64,000 nt of DNA from Crossaster papposus (Eukaryota > Echinodermata > Asteroidea > Velatida > Solasteridae), in assembly GCA_037893245.1 (NCBI GenBank), contig JBAIAA010000409.1, forward strand, positions 124,001 to 188,000, given 5' to 3'. Under the pieces are notes generated by a model. It did not search any database, was not told where the DNA came from, and worked only from the letters and a program-made list of their open reading frames with translations. The position numbers and the translations under genes are program-made. Shown here piece by piece: positions 1 through 9,200 of this stretch. Each line of letters begins with the position of its first letter. Position 1 is the stretch's first letter.

Positions 1-903
1 TGCGCTTTGTTCAGGTTGTCAAATTGCATTAGGTGTATCCAATCCTGGATGATTGTAAACAAACTTCAACTTAACAATGATAAAACTGAGTTTTTTATTG
101 CCTCATCTTCTCATCATCAGAAACGTTTAAATCACCTCACTCTTACCATCAACAACACCACAATCAAGCCATCCCCAACAGTGAGAAATCTGGGCGTTAC
201 ATTTGACACTACTATGTCAATGACTCCTCACGTCAACAATGCATGCAAATCAATCAATTACCACTTACGGAACATATCTAAGATTCGCAAATATATTGAC
301 TCAGACACATGCCATGCTGCTGCCCGAGCTCTAGTCCTGTCACGGCTAGACTATTGTAATTCTCTCTTCAATGGCATGAAACAATCGGATATCTGTCGCC
401 TACAAAAGCTTCAAAACAATGCTGCCCGTATCACACTCACACAACCTAAACATTGTAGTGCATCACCACTTCTTCGGCAATTACACTGGCTACCTGTTCA
501 AAAACGAATCATCTTCAAAACGGCTGTGAATATGTACAAGGCACTCTCAGGCACGCATCCACAATACATTATACATTCACTTGACCTCAGTAACCCCAAC
601 CGACGTGGTCTCCGCTCGGAGCATAACTTAAAAGTACAACGCACATTCAAACTTGCAGGTGATAAGGCTTTCTCTGTGGCTGGACCCAGATGCTGGAACT
701 CAATACCTCTCAACATTCGTCATTGTAACTCTGTTCACCAGTTTAAACGTAAACTCAAATCATATCTGTTTTCATCCTAGGTTTGCTCTCATCTTTCATT
801 TTGCAATTTCATCTTTTTCTGTTTTCGTGGAGTTGTTCTCAAGCGCATCGAAACCTTTGGAAAAATGCGCTTTATAAATGCCATTATTATTATTATTATT
901 AAT
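1..903 (+). mobile_element. 3' end of a non-LTR retrotransposon (LINE, CR1/L2-like), cut by window edge
   Basis: An open frame runs from the window edge to the stop at 778-780 (about 257 residues). It reads as the C-terminal part of a LINE reverse transcriptase: the thumb-like region with the LQKLQNNAARI motif, then LHWLPVQKRI, and a C-terminal WNSIPLNIR block, all typical of CR1/L2/Rex1-type ORF2 ends. After the stop comes a short 3' region with an AATGCGCTTTATAAATG segment and an ATT microsatellite ending near 902, as expected of a LINE 3' tail. The N-terminal endonuclease and catalytic palm lie outside the window. The frame is uninterrupted, so the copy may be fairly young. It is a different family from the LINE at 24737-27915. 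Family-level assignment within CR1/L2 is uncertain. Confidence 0.85.
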
Positions 904-1000
904 TGCAAAGCGACTAATTTTGTTCAATCTGATGTCTGCGAGTGTTAAACAATTTCTCTTTGTCGTTGGGGTACTAATCTGGGAAACAACTCCAAGTTTC

Positions 1001-1221
1001 TATAGACGATGTGCCTCTGTTTACATCTGTATTCAAATATGCGCACGCATCATGTTTTACATAAATTTGGTTAAGAGTGACGTCACATAATTCAAAGGCG
1101 ATCTGACCTGAGACGTCACTCTTTAAGCAAATTGTATGTAAAACACGATGGGTGCGCATCACTGCCGGGCACATTTGAATACAGATGTAAACACGTGACG
1201 TCAGAGGGCACATCGTCTATA
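1001..1221. repeat. Imperfect palindromic element, about 221 bp
   Basis: The outer ends TATAGACGATGTGCC (1001) and GGCACATCGTCTATA (to 1221) are exact reverse complements. Inside them TTTACATCTGTATTCAAAT pairs with ATTTGAATACAGATGTAAA, and near the centre GAGTGACGTC pairs with GACGTCACTC. The whole segment can fold into one long hairpin. It is probably a palindromic MITE; no coding capacity is seen. Confidence 0.7.
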
Positions 1222-1497
1222 CCTAGCCGTTTCTGAAAGCTCTCGTCTCTATAAACTCTGCCTCAAATTTTTCGGAGGATTTAAATATCTTGCTGCTACA
1301 TTAAATCTGCTCTCTTCCACCCTAATGGCATCCAGTCGATACAGATCGACTAAAATACCGCGGGCGCTCAGGATATTATTTTCCTTTGCATAACGTTGCA
1401 GCAAAGACAAATCTCAAGAACCCGTCTATGCCCTATATGCCAATCTACTATATATATGCGTCTATCTTGAAGCTCAGCAGATAGATATGCCCGATTT

Positions 1498-1616
1498 ATA
1501 CGCGCCATTCGTGGGTATAATAGTGGCCCGAGGGTCATTATTAGATACGAATCCGACCTTTTAACAATAGGGTGACGTCATAACAATGGTTTAATACCCA
1601 CGGATGGCGCATACCT
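1498..1616. repeat. Short inverted-repeat segment
   Basis: TATACGCGCCATTCGTGGGTAT at 1498 is matched in inverted form by ATACCCACGGATGGCGCATA ending near 1613. About 70 bp of ordinary sequence separates the arms. Possibly a degenerate MITE. The rest of 1222-2106 holds no recognisable feature apart from a G run. Confidence 0.45.
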
Positions 1617-1706
1617 CAAGCATTTCTTGTTATACCCAGCATGAATGTGGCAGAGGGGTGCCTTCCCCCCCCTCTTATCCCTAAACGATTACAATATCAT
1701 TTTACA

Positions 1707-1727
1707 GGGGGGGGGGGGGGGGGGGGG
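1707..1727. repeat. Poly-G homopolymer (21 G)
   Basis: An uninterrupted run of 21 G. Its length is likely to be unreliable in sequencing and it could form G-quadruplex DNA. Confidence 0.9.
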
Positions 1728-2106
1728 AGACGTGACTATCAGTACAAAGTGTTGCGTATTGCCTGTGTTTGTATCCAAGCCTCTCTATTTTATTATCCAA
1801 AGCAAAACTGAACATAAAAACATTAAGCATGTCACTTCAGGCAATCTGGCTGAAATGAAGATGGATTTGCATCTTTGACATACCAGTAAATAAATGTAAA
1901 AACTAAAAATGAATATCTTATCGCGAAAATTTAACTTAGGAAAACAACATATTATACATGTCTGTACTTGAACTCTTAAAAGAAACTGATTACATGTACA
2001 ATCTAGTACGGTCACATGAGTAATGTGTACAATCATGAAAGTTACGCAGGGTGGTAAAAAAAACCCGGCAACCTCATATTTCCACTATTTAGATAGACTT
2101 GTGATA

Positions 2107-2688
2107 TACACTCAAGGAAAAAATAAACGCAACACGTAACATTTTTAAAAAAATTAAGAAAATAGGACCGGCATTGTAAAAATGGTACATGTTCTAGATT
2201 TTGAGCAATTTAGAGATAAACGTCGATCTTTATTTATCTCGATACGGCTGAGTGAGTTGGGCGAGTTCCAAAACTGTGTTTGTGCATTTTATGCTAATGG
2301 TTACACATGAGAGAATCCTAGAGATGAGTTTGACCACTCCTGTCCTGAACACAACCCTTGCCTATAAAAACACCAAAATGATGCCCAAAACACTTGTATC
2401 CATGATGCCAGGTGCGACATTACTGTCGATTCATGAGGCGACGAATTACAGCTGTTCTTGACGCGAATGGATCGGAGGTCATGTTAATTATTGAACTGTA
2501 AATGCCACTTTTGTGAGCGGTGGTGCTAACTTGTTTTGTTTTTGTTGTTAAAAATGAAATAAACAATAGATTACTGGGCTGAAATGTCAGGGACATATGT
2601 GGGATTCAAACACATACATTTGATTTCACAAAATTCGGACAAAACTATACAAAAAATCAGTGGTGCGTTTCTTTTTTCGTTGAGTGTA
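2107..2688. mobile_element. MITE-like element with terminal inverted repeats
   Basis: The left end TACACTCAAGGAAAAAATAA and the right end (reverse complement TACACTCAACGAAAAAAGAA) form imperfect terminal inverted repeats of about 29 bp. The 580-bp interior has no protein similarity I recognise; the short open frame within it has no support. A non-autonomous DNA transposon is the simplest reading. Confidence 0.65.
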
Positions 2689-3115
2689 CTTGCATATGGA
2701 TAGAAAATCTTGTTTGAAGACAAAATGAGACCAAGAACTGCTGATTTGGTTTAAAAGTTTTTATTCCAGTGCCACTTTTGTGAACAAAAGTCAGGGGCTC
2801 TAATTATAATTATCGCACCAAGATCTAAGTTTATTATAACCCCTGACCTTTGTTTCCAAAAATGGCAATGCAATAAAATCAACTGAACCAAATCAGGAGA
2901 TCTTGATATCATTTTTCTTTGAACAAGATTTCGTAGCCATACATGAACATATCAATTGTTTAGGTTCCTGGATATTGGAAGTACATGTATGAGGTTGCAT
3001 TTTGTGACCATTCTGTATATAAGATCGTATATAAGATCATAAAAAGAAGTAAAACATTTTACAAGAATGTCAACACTGACAGTTGAAATAGATTAACCAC
3101 AGCCCTCGTCAGCAC
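2689..3115 (-). other. LSM3 3' flank, probable 3' UTR
   Basis: This sequence follows the LSM3 stop codon on the minus strand. A minus-strand AATAAA hexamer lies at 2760-2765, about 350 bases after the stop, and is a possible polyadenylation signal. No other coding feature is seen. Confidence 0.4.
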
Positions 3116-3202
3116 CTACAGCGTTCCAGATCGTAATGGTGGTGAAACCAGTATGACTCCATCTCCACGGACGAACAGCATAGAAATATTTCTTTTTGTG
3201 GT
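3116..3202 (-). CDS. LSM3: LSM3 exon 4 (Sm2 motif and stop)
   Basis: The exon has 28 codons plus TAG, starting [26 protein letters not shown] acceptor precedes it. The RGDG Sm2 signature is intact. The C-terminus (PPLRSGTL) is one or two residues longer than the usual animal ending. Confidence 0.95.
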   Translation of the reverse strand, partial: TTKRNISMLFVRGDGVILVSPPLRSGTL

Positions 3203-6200
3203 CTACAGAAAAAGAAAAAAAAGTACATAAAACTATAAATTATTTAACTGCATTGTAGGAAAACAATTGTGCCAGGCCTAATTCATCCTGAGCCACGCAG
3301 CGCTTTTGCTTTCTACTAGGGCGACATTTCAAGAGCCCGTTAAACTCTGCGTGGCTCAGGATGGGCCTAATTGTACCAGAAAATGTTTCTACAATAGGCC
3401 GTTTTTATAGTCGAATGAGGGTACTGGAATAAGACTCAATTTGCGGAATACCAACACGAGCAAAATCATGTTTATTGAAGGAGTTTAATCAGTAACTTTA
3501 TTTTATAAATCCCAAAATTAAAGTCTAAAAAAGTGTACGACTGTGTGAACTTACGTAAATAATTACCAATTCAGTAATTATTATATCCCAAAATGCATGT
3601 CTTACTAATCTGAACCCTATACCAAATCCTCCCAAATCATTTTTGCCAAACGGATGATTTTGCAGGATTTAACGCACTTGGAAGTTGATGCATCGGAGGA
3701 TCTTGCAAGATTTAGGGCGTTTTTTTGCTAGTGGAGTATAATTCAGGACTCGGTAACTAATGCTGGATGATTTTGAAGAATGAGATATTTGGGCGTTTAT
3801 CCAAATGAGGATTTTGGAGGATTCAGGTTATTTGTTACTTTGTACTTTCAAACTGCTTAAAATAGAGGTACAGTCAAGTACAGTGTATAAGTAAAGACAT
3901 TATTTGTGATGTGTCAAGAAAAGTAAAGTGCAGGGTCAAATGTACAGGGGCCAATTTCATAGAGCTGCTAAGCACAAATTTGCTTAGCATGAAAATTTGT
4001 CCTTGGCAAAAGGTTACAGACCAAATTTTCACGTGATCTTTATTGTTTTTGATTGATAATCAGCTGGTTTTTTGCTTAGCATGAAAAACCCGAAGAACTT
4101 TGGCTGGTAACCTGTTTTTAATGAGCAAGACTTTTTGGTGCTAAGCAAAATGTTGTGCTTCTCTATGAAATTGGCCCCTGGTCCCAATGGTTGCAATGGT
4201 ATTTCAAAACGTGGTACCCTGTGGAGACCTGGACACAAATAGGGACAATGGGAGACAAAAGGTCTCTACAGGGTAATTTGAATATATATGTGCACTATAG
4301 CAGCTGTTCTATTTTTGTCTGCTTTGTTGTGTGTCCATAGGGTTAAATTTATCAAAGAGCTACATTCTACTGTTTGGATTTAGTGTGAATACAGAGCACT
4401 CATATAAAGGAGGACGACCCAGTGGGCAAGTTGTTACCGGTTACCGATATTACCGGTAATATCACCCCAAAATTTGACTAAGTCCAAATTTTACCGATAT
4501 TACCGTGTTATTACCCAAATGATATTACCGGTGTGATAATGAAATTGTTATAAATTCCTTAATATTTGTTTTTTTTAATATAAGGATTGGATCTAATTGA
4601 TCCTTGAGACCGACAGGATCTGTTTCTGATGAGAAAAACTCTTGAAAAATGGTGCACCGGTCTACCAAATTTCAAAGTCCAAATATAACCGTTATTACCC
4701 TGTTGAAACCAACATGTTACCGAGTAACAACAGGACAATACAGGTAATATGGGTAATGTGGTGAAAGGGTTGAATTGGTTATAACATCGGGAACTTGAGT
4801 AATAACAGTAACATTTCCAAGTTCTAATATTACTGTTATTACCCTGTTGAAACCGACAATTTAACGGGTAACAACAGGATAATACAGGTAATGTGGGTAA
4901 TGATGAAAGGCTTGAATTGGTTATAACATTGGGAACTTGAGTACCGGGGGGGGGGGGGGGGGGGGGGGGTAATAACAGTAAAATTATAGCAATCCAAGCT
5001 AATAATTTCCAAGTTCAAAGATTACTGTTATTACCCTGTTGAAACCGACATTTTAGCGAGTTATAACAGGGTAATAAGAGGTAATGGGTAACAATTTACC
5101 GAGTTAATAACATGAAAATGCCAGAAATATCGGTTACATTCTCCCTGGTAATATTTGGTAAATGGGGTAATATCAGGTGGTAATAACACGGCAATGCCAG
5201 AAATATCAGTTACATTCTCCGATATTGGGTAAATAGGGTAATCTCAATTTACATGTTGACCCCAAGTGGGCGTGATAAACCTTGGTGAAACAATTTTGTC
5301 ACTTTTTTTCTACATGAACGTTATATTTTGCGAAATAGCGATACGTTTAGGGTGTTTTCGTAGAGATAATTGTGTAATATTTATTTACTCCAAGTCTCAA
5401 AGAAACAAATTTGCCAAAAAACCAACACACAAATAAATTAACAACAAATTAATTGCAAACTAGCTGTGATTACAGACAGCGGTGATATTGGGCACATATA
5501 TAGCATTTAAGTACACGCTAAGATTGTAGGCTCAGAAGAGTCATTGATGTTTATATGTGTATACCTTGTAGTATTGTTCCGGTAGTATCGTAATATTAGT
5601 ATTAACCAATTAACCAATATAATTAACCAATTAACCAACAAATTAACCAATATTGGGTAAATGGGATAATATCGGATAGTAATAACGATGCAATGCCAGA
5701 AATATCGGTAACATTATCCCTGGTAATATTGGGTAAAGGGGGTAATATCGGGTGGTAATAACGGTAATATATCGGTAATATTCTCCCTGGTAATTTCGGG
5801 TAAATGGGGTAATATCGGGTAGTAATAACAATGCAATGCCAGAAATATCGGGTGGTAATAACAATGCAATGCCAGAAATATCGGGTAAAAGAGGTAATAT
5901 CGGGTGGTAATATAACAAGGCAATGTCAGAAATATCGGGTAATATCGGCTAGTAATACCAATGCAATGCCAGAAATATCGGGTAAAAGAGGTAATATCGG
6001 GTGGTAATAACAATGCAATGCCAGAAATATCGGGTAAATGGGGTAATATCGGGTGGTTATAACAATGCAATGCCAGAAATATCGGGTAAAAGAGGTAATA
6101 TCGGGTGGTAATAACAATGCAATGCCAGAAATATCGGGTAAAAGAGGTAATATCGGGTGGTAATAACAATGCAATGCCAGAAATATCGGTAACATTATCC

Positions 6201-9200
6201 CGGGTAACAGTGGGTAAATGTGGTAATATCGGCTGGTAATAACGGGGAAATGTTCGTCTACTATTTCCCCGTTATTACTCGGTGATATTACCCGTAATAA
6301 CGCGTTATTACTCGTTACAACCCGGGTAATATCGGTATGTTACCCAGTAATAACTAGCGTTATTACTCGTTACAACCCGGGTAATATCGGGTAAAATGCC
6401 CACTGGGGATGTATATACAGCAGTTAATTTGATGGATCTTTTTGTTGTGATATGACACAGATGGGCTCGAGCTTATAGCTTCAGTTAGTTTTTTTGTACA
6501 GGATTGCAATCCCTCCTCTGTAATTTGCACTTCCACAAGAACAAATTGGAAACTCTTAGCCAGGGGGAGCAAGTTCACCAATAATCACCAGGTCGTCTGT
6601 AGATAGCCAGGGGCCAATTTCATGGAGCTGCTAAGCACAACAATTTGCTTAGCACAAAAAATTCTTGCTCAGTTAAAGCAAGTTACCAGCCAAAACTCCA
6701 TGTACTTTTCATGCTAATCAAAAACCAGCTGAATACCAGTCACAAACAATATACATCACCTGAAAATTTGGTTCGTAACCCTGTTTTTGCCAAGGTAGAA
6801 TTTTCATGCTAAGCAAATTTTTGTGCTTAATTAGCAGCTCCATGAAATTGGCCCTAGGTTTCAACTACAATCATTATGTCCACATCGTATAGGACATGAT
6901 AGAAGGATACTGTTTTATTGCGAATAAATGTTAGTTTTAGTGGGAAGAAGGGCAACCTCAGAAATGTCTAATAAGTGTCACTAGATCAGAAACAATGCGA
7001 AGAAACAAAATTTGCTATGTATATATTTTACTATCTCAGCAAATATTGCAGATAACTGGTTAAACAAGGTGTCTGGACTCATGTTTTGAGTGTCAAAGAT
7101 CATAATAAAACTATTATTGAATTGACCACATGTGTCAGTGGCATAGAAGTATGCAAATTAGGGCGCCATTACCAAAACTGTCTCGGCCAATATTGACATA
7201 ACTGCACAAATAAGGTGTTTAGACCCATGTTTTGAGGGACAAGGATCCTTGAAGGATTCATCAGTGATTCATGTAAACGTGTACATTTTAAAAAATTTTT
7301 ATCTCTCTGTATCTCATCCAATAGTGCAGCCTCGAGTCAAGGCGCGCATGGCTACCCGGATGTGTGACACTCCCAAAATGCTGGCTCGAAAGACCAGTGT
7401 GAGTGGTGAATTGACGAGTCCATTTACTATCTTGTGGAGTAGCGCTAATCCATTATTCATGTATTTAAGTAGCACAACTACATGTACTTAAAAGCAAGTC
7501 CTTGATAAATGTTATTGTTTGTCATCAAAAATTAGATTTTTCGACAGCGACCTTTAAAAAAAAAAAAAAATCCTATTTTTTTTCGTTGGCGGATCCGTTA
7601 TTAAATTTTGTTTTGAAAGGATTATGGTGACCCCTATTATACAATGTTCTACATGTATATGTCGAGTTAACTTCAGCCATTGATATTGTAGCGAGTGTGG
7701 CAGCTAAATCATGTGGAGGGCAGTGTTGTCTGAGACCAAAACCAAGACCAAAAAATTATAAAAATGTACGGTGTTTAAGTAATTACCAAATCTGAATACC
7801 AGAACCAGTCTATGGCCGACATATAGTGTAACAGGTCGACAAATATCGACGCATTTCCAGGCCTTGCTCGCTGAAAGACATTTCCGAACTTGAACTTGGC
7901 GCGTTTATGCGTCATCCGTTTTGAATTTGGGGAAAACTTTGCGTTTATATACGTCATCTGGCGCGAACTGGTTAAGAGCACGTGGACTCAAGCTCTGGTG
8001 TTTCTGATCAGCAGAGTGTGGGTTCGAGTCCCGGTCTTGACCTGTGTGTCCTTAAGCAAGGCACTCAACCACTATTGCTTCGTCCTTCGAATGGGACGTA
8101 AAGCTGTAGGCCCCGTGTGTTGTGTAATGCATGTAAAAGAACCCAGCAACACTCATCGCTAAGAGGAGTGGTTTGCCCCAGTGTTCCTGGCAGTGGCTGC
8201 AAAGTGCACTGCAGAAGCGCCATGAGCGCCGTTTTACAACGGATACCGGCGCTATACAAGTCTCCAATGTATGTATTTATGTATGTTTCGCGCGCTTCCA
8301 CAGTGAGGTCCCCGAGCTGGCAGTTGAGTGTTTGGCTCTGGTGAGGGACATTTTAGCTATAGCTATCAGTGAATCGTGTGCCATTAATAATTTATACAAG
8401 CTAGTCATGATCCTGTCATCCCAGTGAAATGTAAGCTACAATAAAGAAATAAAGACAAATCAAGAAACGAATCAAAAGAATAATTACAGAATATAAAATC
8501 TGTGACCGTGTTAACGTGCAGTTTTCCTTCTTATCCCTCCAGTTCTGTTCCAAGGTCTGCGAGTATTTCTCCTAATCTGTCTTGCCCCCCTCCCCTACCC
8601 AGCAAGTCCTTTCCTTGAATTAAGTCCCCAGACCAGGCACGTTACAATATTTTGAATTCACTTCAGTAATGGATCTCAAGTACAAAACGGTTGCTTTTGT
8701 GACAATTAAGATACAATTTTACCTTATATATTTCCTCATAAGTCTCTTCATCTATTTCCATGGTCGTTACCGTCTCTTCTACATCTCCCAAGATCATGTT
8801 AAGATGTTGGTCATATGCCTGATGGGTAAAGAAAGACATTGTAACAGATAACATTGTAAATTGTAATTATATGTTGAAGCCTAATTATAATAACAAGGCA
8901 ATGTTATGCTCCCATCCCCCCCCCCCCCCCAGCACCTAGAGCATATGAAAGACCTGGTAGGGCCACAAGCAGTGTGGTAGCCAAGGAGTTAAAACTGTTA
9001 AGATCCTGAATCCATCAAAGTCCCCAAACACCTCAATACGTACGATACGTACTGAATCCAGGCCTTCATTTTAAAGGAGCGCGATCGCGATCGCGCTCCT
9101 CCGCGCTCCTTACAATTTTAACAAGAGCAAAAAAAAAAAAAATAATAAATAAAAAAAAATCCAATTCCAATCAGCAACCGAGCCATAAACCCAAGTTGAA

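Larger units (their letters stand above)
4418..6407. mobile_element. Inverted-repeat element filled with GTAATA-type satellite
   Basis: CCCAGTGGGCA at 4418-4428 and TGCCCACTGGG at 6397-6407 are perfect 11-bp terminal inverted repeats. Nearly everything between is made of TTACC/GGTAA-containing motifs (ACCGGTAATATC, GTTATTACCC, AATATCGGGTAA) in both orientations, interrupted around 5240-5640 by unrelated sequence. The open frames across it are translations of the repeat and are not genes. It lies in LSM3 intron 3. Confidence 0.65.

Noticed and set aside
5643..6195. Several open frames of 89-151 codons on the minus strand with repeated [10 protein letters not shown] motifs
   Set aside because: They are translations of the 52-bp minisatellite in several frames at once; the protein repeat follows the DNA repeat exactly.
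8065..8427. Several overlapping frames of 70-84 codons on both strands
   Set aside because: They lie on the tRNA-derived SINE and change frame within it; this is non-coding element sequence.
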